Notes under the pieces: generated by a model | Told to the model about the DNA's origin: nothing | Databases searched by the model: none | What the model saw: only the letters and a program-made list of their open reading frames with translations | In this document: positions 1 to 8,646 of the stretch, one piece after another | How the letters are laid out: each line of letters starts with the position of its first letter | Numbering within the stretch: the first letter of the stretch is position 1 | Position numbers and translations under genes: made by a program | Assembly: GCF_900143015.1 (NCBI RefSeq) | Contig: NZ_FSRT01000001.1 | Location: 186,001-250,000 of the forward strand | From: Fibrobacter sp. UWB11 | Lineage (GTDB): Bacteria; Fibrobacterota; Fibrobacteria; Fibrobacterales; Fibrobacteraceae | Direction: 5' to 3' | DNA length: 64,000 nucleotides

Positions 1-10
1 CTCTTTTCAT
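1..10 (-). CDS. Start of a gene leaving the window on the left
   Basis: Only the ATG and two further codons (Met-Lys-Arg) are inside the window, on the minus strand. The call rests on a consensus Shine-Dalgarno AGGAGG (positions 19-24) placed 8 nt before the ATG. A basic N-terminus would suit a signal peptide, as in the neighbouring lipoproteins, but this cannot be tested here. The product is unknown. Confidence 0.5.
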
Positions 11-237
11 CAGATTATCCTCCTGTTTGATCGTCTGATGCAAAGAATATATATAACCTAGAACATGAGTGTTATAGGCTGTTAGTTTGTATGATTATTT
101 TGTATGAAATTTGCGCTTCTTTATTATACTACACTTTGTTTCATATAATACAAAATTTTGATAAAAGTGCTTTATAATACACATGTAGGGTGTATAAAAT
201 ACGATTATTATATTTTTGTGTTAAAAATATTACAATA

Positions 238-819
238 CTAATGACGTGAGGTCTGTTTTTTGTACTTTTCGTAATCCGAAACGTTATCGTCGTTGGTGTA
301 ATTGCTTGGCTGTTGGCTGCTTGAACTAAATGTTTTCTTGCTGCTTGAGCTAGAGGCAAATGGCGAGATATCCCATCGTGCGGCGTTCTTTTTGCTTTGG
401 ATTCTCTTATCTCGTGCGCTAAGGTATTCGTTGATAGGCACAATTACATCGGCTTCTAAGAAGGATTCTGGACATTTCTTGTATTTTTCGTCGTTGTCTT
501 TGTCAAGAACCGAAAGAATGAATGGAACTTCTCTATAGCCATATTCTTTTGAACCATAAATTACAGAATCTCGCCTTGCAGAGATGACCATCAAATTGCA
601 TCTGTGGTCCAGATTATGCTTGAATGTGCATTTATCCGTGAAAGAACATACAATGCCTTCGTTTACGTAAAAATCGTATTTTTCGCCATCGGATGCTTCA
701 ATCGTTATAGTTTGCTCGTGATCGGTAAGCATGATTGCAAGCATTGTTACGCAACCTGTTAAGGGTGCGGTCAACGCAATTACGAATAAAAGGCATAGTA
801 TTCTTTTGATGGAACTCAT
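238..819 (-). CDS. Small hypothetical lipoprotein
   Basis: A 193-residue protein with a basic start, a hydrophobic stretch and a lipobox (LTGC, Cys about residue 23), so it should be a lipid-anchored envelope protein. The mature part has no domain I recognise. It includes a beta-strand-like section with three Cys (about residues 58-75) and a Ser-rich, low-complexity, hydrophilic tail. The ATG at 819 is preceded by a weak purine-rich ribosome site. It shares its orientation with the lipoprotein gene upstream but is separated from it by a strong hairpin terminator, so it is probably transcribed on its own. The function is unknown. Confidence 0.7.
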   Translation of the reverse strand: MSSIKRILCLLFVIALTAPLTGCVTMLAIMLTDHEQTITIEASDGEKYDFYVNEGIVCSFTDKCTFKHNLDHRCNLMVISARRDSVIYGSKEYGYREVPFILSVLDKDNDEKYKKCPESFLEADVIVPINEYLSARDKRIQSKKNAARWDISPFASSSSSKKTFSSSSQQPSNYTNDDNVSDYEKYKKQTSRH

Positions 820-861
820 ATCATCCGCAATATACTAAATCACTATTATGAAAAAATAAAA

Positions 862-897
862 CCGACCCCGTTTGCTGACGGGATCGGCTTTTTTTCA
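862..897. terminator. Hairpin terminator, probably bidirectional
   Basis: A 10-bp stem (862-871 with 878-887, one mismatch) is followed by seven T on the plus strand and flanked by an A-rich run that gives T on the minus strand. It lies just after the stop codon of the lipoprotein gene at 914-2557 and would end its transcript. Confidence 0.8.
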
Positions 898-913
898 GAT
901 GAATGGTTGTATA

Positions 914-2557
914 TTACGGATAGCAATAGCCTCTGTTGTACGGGCCGATAGACATGATGTTGAATTTGCCTGCAGAACCGGATTTGCCGTGTGCTAGAAA
1001 ATGAACTGCGGCAAGTGATTTGGCTGCTTCGGTTCCAGAAATCTTTTTGTCTCCATCGTACCATGATGGCTGCTGGAATTGCGACCATTTCACGTACACC
1101 GTGTTGACTTCTTTGCTTGCAGGAACCGAAACGATTGGCAATGCGTAATTCAGTTCTTCGTCTTTTTTATCGCCGAGTCCCATTTGTATATACATGTCAT
1201 TGTCGGATGTGTACGAAACGCAAACCCCGCCCATGTTTGTTGCATTTACTGTTGTCAGGTAAGCTTTGTTGCTTGCTGGGTCGGTTGCTTCTCCCGCTAT
1301 AATGATGCCTATTCCTGCAAATGGGTCTTTTTCATCGGGGAATTGGAATTTATCAAGATTGTATTCCGCGCAAATACCCTTACATTCTTCTATAAGCTCC
1401 ATTCTCCAACTGTCAAAGGAGTCCTCGCTGAAGTTGTCATAAGGCGGGTCTAACGGCCAGGTTATTGATGAGGCGCCATTTTGCTGGTCATCGAAAATGC
1501 TGAACCATATACCTGATGTTTTACTCCCGTTATCGTAACCGGTTTTGATTTCGAAATCTCTAGAACCGTGCCAAGTTTGGAATGGGTTTATAGATAGTTG
1601 TGCGACGGAATCTACATTTGGTAAAGTTCTGCAACTTCCGTAGCGACCGATAGACATGATGTTCAATTGGTTGGATTTGTCTTGGTTGCCCCTTAGCATA
1701 AACATTAGCGAGACGAGGTTCTTGGCCGCATCTACGCCGGTGATTTTCATATTGCCTGTGCCATCTTGTTTGAAATCTTTCCAAGTGAATTCTTTCATGA
1801 CAGGGGAGGTTGCAGGCGGGAGCGTTACGCGAGGAAAATCGGGTTCGAGAAACGTGTTCGAATTTTCGTCAATGTGCATTTCGAGCGAAATGTCCGAATC
1901 GGATGTGTAAACGACACAAATGCCATCTATGTCGGAAACATCAGCGGAATAAAGCTTATCTAGGTCGTCAATGCCAGCAATGTTAAATCCGATGCCTGCG
2001 TATAAATTGCTGACATTGTCTCGCTTTTTGAGTGTTTGTGTAACGCTAATAGCGCCGTACTGGTTTATCATTCGCGTAAAGCATTCTTCTGACCAGTCGC
2101 AGTCTAGTCTGGTAAAGCCATTCCAAGTGATTGTGGAGCCGTCGCCTTGATATCCTTCGTCGGTTCTTTCAAACCAATAACCGGATGTCTCGAAACCTGC
2201 ATCGAAACCGGTGTTGACTCGTGATTCTCTGTCTCTGCGTGCGCACCACATGTCGCCGCAAATTGCCTCTTTGGACTGTGTGGCGGGCGATTGCGCGCTA
2301 GAGCTCGATTGCGTAGAACATGATTGTGGAATCTGCGAACTAGAGAGAGATTCGCTGCTTGACGAAACCGTAATGTTGCTAGAAGAACCTGCTATAGCAT
2401 CGGAACTGGAAGATGCAAAAATGTCGCTACTGGATGAACTTGATTCAAATGAGGGCGGTGGGGCGACCGTATCGGAGTCACTGCAAGCGACAAAAGTTAC
2501 GGATGCAGCGATGACTGCTAATACATACAGTTTGAGAATTTTTTTCGTGTGATGCAT
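914..2557 (-). CDS. Two-domain lipoprotein of the repeated Fibrobacter family
   Basis: A 547-residue lipoprotein. Its signal peptide ends in lipobox FVAC (Cys25) and is followed by a Ser-rich linker (about residues 30-95). Two copies of a domain of about 200 residues follow (about 100-310 and 325-545). Each copy carries the family marks: an N-terminal Trp, a GYWF or GIWF turn, a GIGF/GIGI-type strand, a G(G/I)(V/I)CV(V/S)YTSD strand, a late (S)GxEAAK helix and a closing FNIMSIGxY strand. The same domain occurs in the five lipoproteins at 48787-58249, so this is an isolated paralogue without a neighbouring regulator. The fold resembles a beta-sandwich of carbohydrate-binding type, but that is inference. 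The start is supported by GGAGGA 6 nt upstream. Confidence 0.85.
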   Translation of the reverse strand: MHHTKKILKLYVLAVIAASVTFVACSDSDTVAPPPSFESSSSSSDIFASSSSDAIAGSSSNITVSSSSESLSSSQIPQSCSTQSSSSAQSPATQSKEAICGDMWCARRDRESRVNTGFDAGFETSGYWFERTDEGYQGDGSTITWNGFTRLDCDWSEECFTRMINQYGAISVTQTLKKRDNVSNLYAGIGFNIAGIDDLDKLYSADVSDIDGICVVYTSDSDISLEMHIDENSNTFLEPDFPRVTLPPATSPVMKEFTWKDFKQDGTGNMKITGVDAAKNLVSLMFMLRGNQDKSNQLNIMSIGRYGSCRTLPNVDSVAQLSINPFQTWHGSRDFEIKTGYDNGSKTSGIWFSIFDDQQNGASSITWPLDPPYDNFSEDSFDSWRMELIEECKGICAEYNLDKFQFPDEKDPFAGIGIIIAGEATDPASNKAYLTTVNATNMGGVCVSYTSDNDMYIQMGLGDKKDEELNYALPIVSVPASKEVNTVYVKWSQFQQPSWYDGDKKISGTEAAKSLAAVHFLAHGKSGSAGKFNIMSIGPYNRGYCYP

Positions 2558-2644
2558 AACTATCCTCCAACAACATTTAGATAATATATGTAATTTGGGG
2601 CGGAAAAGTGAAGTGTTTTTGCTTCAGGAAAATTATTTTGTCTA

Positions 2645-2672
2645 TATAATACGTCCGGAGCTTTTATAATAC
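2645..2672 (-). promoter_or_regulatory. Paired GTATTATA boxes upstream of the lipoprotein gene
   Basis: Read in the direction of the lipoprotein gene, GTATTATA occurs at 2672-2665 and again at 2652-2645, exactly 20 bp apart (two helical turns). The box resembles the GTATCATR boxes in front of the two TIGR02147 regulators, which govern genes of the same lipoprotein family. Similar boxes lie at 173-180 and 144-151 before the gene at the left edge. The role is inferred only, and AT-rich DNA makes chance matches possible. Confidence 0.35.
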
Positions 2673-2702
2673 GGAATGCATGGATGAAGGGGTGGAGGGG
2701 TG

Positions 2703-2735
2703 CAAAAAAAACAGGCGCTCCATGCGGAGTGCCTG
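2703..2735 (-). terminator. Terminator downstream of valS
   Basis: A 10-bp stem (2712-2721 with 2726-2735, one G-T pair) with a 4-base loop is followed on the minus strand by eight T. It lies after both the valS stop and the duplicated valS tail, which suggests the tail was the original end of the transcript. Confidence 0.75.
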
Positions 2736-2785
2736 CTTTGAAATGGATTGCCGCGGTTCCTTGCGGAACCACGCAACGACGTGAA

Positions 2786-2872
2786 CTACTTCAGTTCCTT
2801 CAATGCCGCTTCGTTTTTGGCAATGATGGGCACTTTTGCTTCGCTCAAGTGCCAAATGCTGGCCTCGGTCAT
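2786..2872 (-). pseudogene. Duplicated remnant of a valS 3' end
   Basis: This minus-strand stretch encodes 28 residues ending in IIAKNEAALKELK and a stop. The intact valS just upstream ends in IIAKDEAALKDLR and a stop. The match covers the last 13 codons, with only conservative changes (D/N, D/E, R/K), in the same orientation, 55 bp beyond the real stop. The first half of the remnant does not align. This is what would remain if an incoming valS replaced most of a resident gene but left its tail, or after a partial duplication. It has no ribosome site of note and is unlikely to be a functional gene. Confidence 0.6.
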
Positions 2873-2926
2873 GTGCAAATGAATTTACACGCGACTCTCG
2901 GCCTACGCATTTGTCTTGCTGAGAAA

Positions 2927-5689
2927 TTATCGCAGATCCTTCAGGGCTGCTTCGTCCTTGGCGATAATTTCTCTTTGCGTTGCGAGCTTGGTGCGTTCGG
3001 CGTTCACGACAGCTTCCGGAGCTCCATTGACGAACTTTTCATTCGACAACTTGCGTTCGATAGAAGCGGCGAATGCCTTGGCCTTTTCGATTTCCTTTTC
3101 GAGGCGTGCGATTTCTGCAGCCGGGTCAAGGATACCTTCGAGCGGAATGTAGAGCTCGCCACCCGGCACCACGGAGCTTGCGCTGAACTTCGGCTTTGCA
3201 GCCTTCACGGCCACAGAGAACGATTCAAGTCCACCGAGTTCGGTGATGATGGCCTGGCAGTCCTTCACGCTTGCTTCGGTTTCGGCGGTATCGACGCTCA
3301 CGACAGCCTTGAGCTTGGTAGCCGGGCTTACGTTGTAGCGACCGCGCACGCCACGCACGCTTTCCACGACAGCGAATGCCTGGTTGAAAGCGGCTTCGAT
3401 CTTGGCGTCGATGAGGCTTGCGTCGGCCTTCGGCCAAGCGCTGTTGATCACGCGTTCAGAACCCGGGAAGAGCGTTGCGTTCAGTTCTTCTGTGATGAAC
3501 GGCATTACCGGATGCAACAGGTCAATCACGCCGCGGAGCACGTGGCTGAGGATTGCCATAGCGTTCTTCTTTTCGGCGGTGAGCGTTTCGCTGTTGATCA
3601 CGGCCTTCTTGATTTCCAAGTAGCTAGAGCAGACATCGTCCCAGACAAAGCGGTAGAGGAAGCCGGCGAGTTCAGCAAAGTGGAACTCTTCGAGCATCTT
3701 CGTTGCGTCCTGGATGGTGGAGTTCAAGCGAGAGAGAATCCAGCGGTCTTCGAGAGCGAAGATCGAAGAATCCATCGGGAGCATATCCTTGGAAAGTGCG
3801 CCAGCCTGTTCCAAGTGCGGGAACAAGAAGCGGCAAGCGTTCCAGAGCTTGTTCGAGAAATTACGACCAATTTCGAACTTTTCGCTCGTGTTGATGACAG
3901 AACCATCTTCCTGCTTTTCCTTCTTCACCGGGAGACGAACGTCCTGGTTGTCGGTGCAGAGGCTTGCCATCACGAAACGGAGTGCGTCCGTGCCGTACTT
4001 CTTTTCGATATCCATCGGGTCCACGCCATTGCCCTTGGACTTGCTCATGGTCATGCCATTGCCGTCCAAAATCTTCGGGTGGATGTACACCGTGTGGAAC
4101 GGAACCGTACCCATGTTTTCCTGGCTGAAGAGCACCATGCGGGCGACCCAGAGCGTAATGATGTCGCGGCTCGTCACAAGCACAGAAGTCGGATAGTACT
4201 TCTTGAGCGTGTCCGTCTGTTCCGGCCAGCCCATCGTGGAGTGCGGCCAGAGACCACTGGAGAACCACGTGTCGAGCACGTCTTCTTCCTGCACAATCTT
4301 GTGACCGGCAACTGCATCTTCGGAGAGGTTTTCTTCTTCGGAGCAGATGAGCCAGATGCCGTTCTGTGCCTTGTAATAGTAAATGTCGTTACGGCCTGCG
4401 AAAGCCTTGCTCAAGTCCTCTTCGGTCGTCGTTTCGTCGGCGTGCCAAATAGGAATGCGGTGGCCCCACCAGAGCTGACGGCTGATGCACCAGTCGCGCT
4501 TTTCCTTGAGCCAGTCGAGGTACTTGTTTGCATAGCGTTCCGGAATGATTTTGATTTCGCCGCTCGTGACAGCCTTCATCGCGTTGTCGGCGAGAACGTC
4601 CATCTTCACGAACCACTGGTCGCTCAAGTACGGTTCAATCACAGTCTTGGAACGGTCGGAGTGACCCACCTGCATTTCGTGGTCTTCGACCTTGATGAGG
4701 AGGCCGAGATCTTCGAGACCCTTCACCACGGCGTCGCGTGCGGCCTGACCCTTCATGCCCTGGAATGGACCGGCGTTTTCGTTGAGGCTGCCGTCGTCGT
4801 TCATGATGTTGATCATCGGGAGCTTGTGGCGGAGGCCCGTAGCGTAGTCGTTCGGGTCATGTGCCGGAGTCACCTTCACGGAACCCGTACCGAATTCCAT
4901 GTCGACGAGGATAGCGTCTGCAATCACCGGAATTTCGCGGTTCACGAACGGAACCTTGAGCATCTTGCCGATGAACTGCTTGTAGCGTTCGTCGTTCGGG
5001 TGCACAGCGAGAGCCGTATCGCCCATGATCGTTTCCGGACGAGTCGTCGAAACCGGGATAAAGCCCGAACCGTCGGCGAGAGGATACTTGAATGTCCAGA
5101 AGTGACCCTTCACAGTTTCGTAATAAATTTCATCGTCTGCCACAGCCGTCTGGAGCTTGGTGTCCCAGTTCACGAGACGCTTGCCGCGGTAGATAAGACC
5201 CTTCTTGAAAAGGTTGAAGAATGCGTGGCGGACAGCCTTTGCGCAAACCGGGTCGAGCGTGAAGCGCTGACGGCTCCAGTCGCAGCTGACGCCGAGGCTC
5301 TTGAGCTGCTTCGTGATGCGGGCTTCGTATTCGTCCTTCCACTTCCAAATGCGTTCCACGAGGGCGTCGCGGCCAATGTCGTGGCGTGTCTTGTGTTCGT
5401 CCTGGAAAAGTCTCTTTTCGACGACAGCCTGCGTGGCAATGCCGGCGTGGTCCGTGCCCGGAATCCAGAGCGTGTCGCGGCCAGTCTTACGGCGATAGCG
5501 GACGAGAATGTCCTGCAGCGTGTCGTTCAGAGCGTGGCCGAGGTGCAAAGCACCCGTAACGTTCGGAGGCGGAATGACGACGGAGAACGGTTCACCCTTT
5601 CCGCTCGGGGCAAAATCATTATTCTTGTTCCATTGGTCGTGCCAACGGTCTTCTACAATTTTCGGGTTGTAACGTGTTTCCATTTCCAT
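2927..5689 (-). CDS. valS: Valyl-tRNA synthetase
   Basis: A 920-residue class I aminoacyl-tRNA synthetase that charges tRNA-Val in the cytoplasm. Seen in the sequence: the ATP-binding HIGH signature as HLGH (residues 49-52) after PPPNVTG, the KMSKS loop as MSKSKGNG (about 545), the editing-domain region in between with TTRPET and GTGSVKVTPAHDPND, and a C-terminal coiled-coil tail rich in Glu and Lys (about 855-920) as in bacterial ValRS. Length and domain order are normal. The long open frame on the opposite strand is a shadow caused by GC-biased codon use. The start ATG begins MEMETRYNP, and the gene appears to be transcribed alone. Confidence 0.97.
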   Translation of the reverse strand: MEMETRYNPKIVEDRWHDQWNKNNDFAPSGKGEPFSVVIPPPNVTGALHLGHALNDTLQDILVRYRRKTGRDTLWIPGTDHAGIATQAVVEKRLFQDEHKTRHDIGRDALVERIWKWKDEYEARITKQLKSLGVSCDWSRQRFTLDPVCAKAVRHAFFNLFKKGLIYRGKRLVNWDTKLQTAVADDEIYYETVKGHFWTFKYPLADGSGFIPVSTTRPETIMGDTALAVHPNDERYKQFIGKMLKVPFVNREIPVIADAILVDMEFGTGSVKVTPAHDPNDYATGLRHKLPMINIMNDDGSLNENAGPFQGMKGQAARDAVVKGLEDLGLLIKVEDHEMQVGHSDRSKTVIEPYLSDQWFVKMDVLADNAMKAVTSGEIKIIPERYANKYLDWLKEKRDWCISRQLWWGHRIPIWHADETTTEEDLSKAFAGRNDIYYYKAQNGIWLICSEEENLSEDAVAGHKIVQEEDVLDTWFSSGLWPHSTMGWPEQTDTLKKYYPTSVLVTSRDIITLWVARMVLFSQENMGTVPFHTVYIHPKILDGNGMTMSKSKGNGVDPMDIEKKYGTDALRFVMASLCTDNQDVRLPVKKEKQEDGSVINTSEKFEIGRNFSNKLWNACRFLFPHLEQAGALSKDMLPMDSSIFALEDRWILSRLNSTIQDATKMLEEFHFAELAGFLYRFVWDDVCSSYLEIKKAVINSETLTAEKKNAMAILSHVLRGVIDLLHPVMPFITEELNATLFPGSERVINSAWPKADASLIDAKIEAAFNQAFAVVESVRGVRGRYNVSPATKLKAVVSVDTAETEASVKDCQAIITELGGLESFSVAVKAAKPKFSASSVVPGGELYIPLEGILDPAAEIARLEKEIEKAKAFAASIERKLSNEKFVNGAPEAVVNAERTKLATQREIIAKDEAALKDLR

Positions 5690-6140
5690 AATGCGCCAAA
5701 TTTAGAAATTTTGCGTAGGGCGAGTGAAGTGGGTTTGCTTGCAAAACCATTTTTGAGCCCAGCCAAAAGCGCTCGAAGAGCGCCAAAGGCGAATGCCGCG
5801 GCAAAAGTGTGCAAGGCGAGAATGCGCAAAAACTTGTTTTTGCATTTGCGAGCCGTAGCCACTGACGTCGTAGACGTCAAAGCAACTTGTTGATTTGTCA
5901 TGGCTGAGCCGTACTAAATGCGTGCAAATCGAGTGTTGCAAAATCAAGTTAACTTGATTTTGTGACCGAGATGCCGCCGCATGAGATCGAAGTTGTCCAA
6001 ACCGCTCCAAAGGAGCTGCAATTTGGTAAAATACACTGATTGTCATTCCCGACTTGATCGGGAATCTCCTGTCATTTGCGATAAGTCGGAAAATTTCTAA
6101 AAAAGTTGAAAAATGGGCAAATGGGGATTTGAAGCATCTT
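5690..6140. other. Intergenic region with no convincing gene
   Basis: About 450 bp between valS and the truncated ORF6N gene. Open frames here have no start, ribosome site or recognisable motif. The only structured element is a short palindromic intergenic repeat near 6041-6072 (CATTCCCGACTTGATCGGGA), a type that recurs near 58410 and, in related forms, elsewhere in the window. The rest looks like degraded sequence. Confidence 0.5.
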
Positions 6141-6488
6141 CTAAGAAAAACCTTGTTCAGTGAATGCGTAGGGAGCGTAAACACGCCCGCCTTTTATACC
6201 CTTAACCTGTATCGTGGTCAAAAATTTTGATCTCGATAATTCTGCAAGTTTGTCATTGTTTAACTGAAAGCGAAAATCTTCGGCGAATTCTTCGATATTA
6301 TTTTTGACTTGCTGATTGAATGCCTTGGTTGTGTCCCCATAAATCTCGGCCAAATCGGCATCGAGCATCACCTTGACTCCGCGAATGGTGTGAATTCGCG
6401 ATTTGATCAAGGCTTCGTCTATCAAGGAAAAATAAGACTTTTCTGCAACGTAAGATACTTTTGTGGATGATGTTTTCTGCTTATTCAT
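6141..6488 (-). pseudogene. Truncated ORF6N-domain protein
   Basis: The 115 residues match the N-terminal ORF6N domain: an IHTIRGVKVMLDADLAEIYG block, then AFNQQVKNNIEEFAEDFRFQLN, and the closing block that normally reads YAFTEQG plus a hydrophobic helix. Here it stops two residues into that helix position (TEQGFS, stop). Family members usually continue for a C-terminal domain, and no other frame supplies the missing part, so the gene is truncated. The domain is known from phage and mobile-element proteins (KilA-N relatives) and probably binds DNA. GGAGG 4 nt before the ATG at 6488 supports this start rather than the in-frame ATG at 6503. It sits at the edge of the AT-rich accessory island. 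Confidence 0.7.
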
Positions 6489-6712
6489 TTTACCTCCGAC
6501 CACCTACATGCTGAAAAGGTGGACTAAAACGTTTTTGAATTATTTTAATAAATTGTAATGTCATATTGTGACATTTGATGAAATTATGTTAAGAAGTTGG
6601 AAAAATATGATTAAGTAGGATATGCGTGGAAGTAAAAAATGTTGCTTTGTTTATAGCCCTTGGCTAGAAAAATGGGTATATTTCGTGGTGTATGAAATTG
6701 CAGGAGTTTTAA

Positions 6713-8644
6713 ATGGCTATTCCCGAATTATCTCGAGAAAATATTAATCAGGCGTTGCTGTATATTGATGAAAATGGAGTTCCGCCTGGCTACGGAAGCA
6801 AGGCGTATGACTTGATCGTCAATGGAAAAAAGTATCCGCCTAAATATGTTGTTGCTGTTGCCAGACATCTTAAGGATGGTGCTGCTATAGACACTAGTGA
6901 TTATAATGGCGTTGAGGCGAAGAATTATTTTAAAGCGCGTGGGTATGAAATATTTGTAAAAAAAGAAATTTTGCCAGAAACAAATTATTGGCTGACGGGA
7001 ACATTCTTTAATAAAAAAGACATGATTGACGATTTTGTTGCCGACTCCTATTGGGAAGGTGGACAGGTTAATAGTTCTGCTATCATGACTTCGATAAAAT
7101 CTGTAAAAAAAGGGGATGTTCTAATTGCCAAATCAACGACTACAAAAGGACCAAATCATTCGATACCTCTTCTAAAGGTAAAGGCTGTTGGATTGGTTAT
7201 GTCTGATATGTGGCAGACGGAAGAACCTAATTGGTATAAATGTGATGTTGAATGGATTAAATTGCCGGAGTATAAGGATTATGAGGGGACCGCATATGGA
7301 AAGTATCTAGGAACAATGCATCTTTGTAAGGAACAGAATTTGATTGGATTTGCTAAAAAAGTTTTAGGAATCACCGTTATAGATGATTGCTCTTCTTATG
7401 TAAATTTGTTAAAGGCGAATCACAACATCATTCTTCATGGTGCTCCAGGAACTGGTAAAACATATCTTGCAAAGAAAATTGCTAAGGCCATGGGATGTGG
7501 GGATGATGAAATTGGTTTTGTTCAGTTTCATCAATCGTATGATTATACCGATTTTGTGGAGGGCCTGAGACCTGCAAAAAATCATGAAGATAAAGTTAGT
7601 GGCTTTGAGTTAAAAAAAGGTGTGTTTAAAAATTTCTGTGAACAGGCTGAAAAAAATTGGGTTGATAGCAAAAAGACGTCTAATGAATTACAAAGAGAAA
7701 AAAGTGTAGATGAGAGAATAGAGACGTTTTTAAATGAAGCCGTTGATTCAAAAAAAGAATTTGAAATTGCGACAGGAAATAAATTTTATGTAGAAAATCT
7801 GACGGAGAATTTTATTGAAGTTTCTGTTCCCGCAAATGAAAAGTCAAATGAATTGAACCTAAAAATATCTGAACTAAAGCAGTTGTTGCTTTCTGACAAA
7901 GAAATCATCAAAGGGAAAGATGTTCGAGAATTCTTTTCTAGGAAAAGACGACTTCAAGAGGATTCATACATTTTTGCATTATATCAGCAGTTAAAGAGCC
8001 TAGATGATAAAAATAATCAAGATGAAAAAATAAAAGTTGATTTGAAAAAATATGTTTTCATTATTGATGAAATTAATCGAGGTGAAATATCTAAGATTTT
8101 TGGAGAATTGTTTTTCTCAATTGATCCCGGATATCGAGGTGAAAAAGGACGAATCAAAACACAGTATCAAAATTTAGTGGATGAAGATGAAGTCTTCGCA
8201 AAGGGTTTCTTTGTCCCCGAAAATGTCTATATCATTGGTACAATGAATGATATTGACCGTAGTGTAGAAAGTATGGATTTTGCCATGCATCGTAGATTTG
8301 CTTTTAAAGAGATAAAGGCTGATGATCGCATTGAAATGCTTACTGATACAGAAAAAGGTCTTGGGGAAAATGCGGAAGAAGCGATTAAACGCATGCAATC
8401 GCTGAATAAGGCGATTGAAACAACAGAAGGACTTTCTTCTGCTTATGATGTTGGACCGGCATATTTCTTGAAGTTGAAAAACTATGATGGTGATTTCCAA
8501 CAGCTTTGGGATTATCATATTGAAGGTGTATTGCGTGAATATTTACGCGGTATAGATGATGATGGCAAAAAGTATGAAAAATTGAAAAATGCATATTTTA
8601 TAGCGGAATTGAAAGAAGAAAAGGCTGGTAAAACAGAAGAGTAA
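6713..8644 (+). CDS. mcrB: McrB-like GTPase of a type IV restriction system
   Basis: A 643-residue AAA+ protein, the motor and recognition subunit of a modification-dependent (type IV) restriction system. The N-terminal 75 residues have the YDLIVNGKKYPPKYVV block seen at the head of many McrA/McrB-like proteins. An EVE-like section follows (about 90-215) and may read modified bases. The AAA+ core has Walker A GAPGTGKT (about 243-250), Walker B FIIDEINRGE (about 449-458), the McrB-type sensor GTMNDIDRS (about 509-517) and an arginine finger region HRRF. GGAGT lies 8 nt before the ATG. Codon use is clearly more AT-rich than in valS or cotH, which fits horizontal gain. It is followed after 2 nt by mcrC. 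Confidence 0.9.
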   Translation: MAIPELSRENINQALLYIDENGVPPGYGSKAYDLIVNGKKYPPKYVVAVARHLKDGAAIDTSDYNGVEAKNYFKARGYEIFVKKEILPETNYWLTGTFFNKKDMIDDFVADSYWEGGQVNSSAIMTSIKSVKKGDVLIAKSTTTKGPNHSIPLLKVKAVGLVMSDMWQTEEPNWYKCDVEWIKLPEYKDYEGTAYGKYLGTMHLCKEQNLIGFAKKVLGITVIDDCSSYVNLLKANHNIILHGAPGTGKTYLAKKIAKAMGCGDDEIGFVQFHQSYDYTDFVEGLRPAKNHEDKVSGFELKKGVFKNFCEQAEKNWVDSKKTSNELQREKSVDERIETFLNEAVDSKKEFEIATGNKFYVENLTENFIEVSVPANEKSNELNLKISELKQLLLSDKEIIKGKDVREFFSRKRRLQEDSYIFALYQQLKSLDDKNNQDEKIKVDLKKYVFIIDEINRGEISKIFGELFFSIDPGYRGEKGRIKTQYQNLVDEDEVFAKGFFVPENVYIIGTMNDIDRSVESMDFAMHRRFAFKEIKADDRIEMLTDTEKGLGENAEEAIKRMQSLNKAIETTEGLSSAYDVGPAYFLKLKNYDGDFQQLWDYHIEGVLREYLRGIDDDGKKYEKLKNAYFIAELKEEKAGKTEE

Positions 8645-8646
8645 TC

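Noticed and set aside
2684-5893. A 1069-codon open frame on the plus strand opposite valS
   Set aside because: It is a shadow of the strongly biased valS codons; it is rich in His, Val, Arg and Glu without domains, and valS on the other strand has all synthetase motifs.
5702-6184. A 160-codon frame that could continue the truncated ORF6N gene
   Set aside because: It overlaps in another frame, but its translation shows none of the residues expected after YAFTEQG, so a simple frameshift does not restore the gene.
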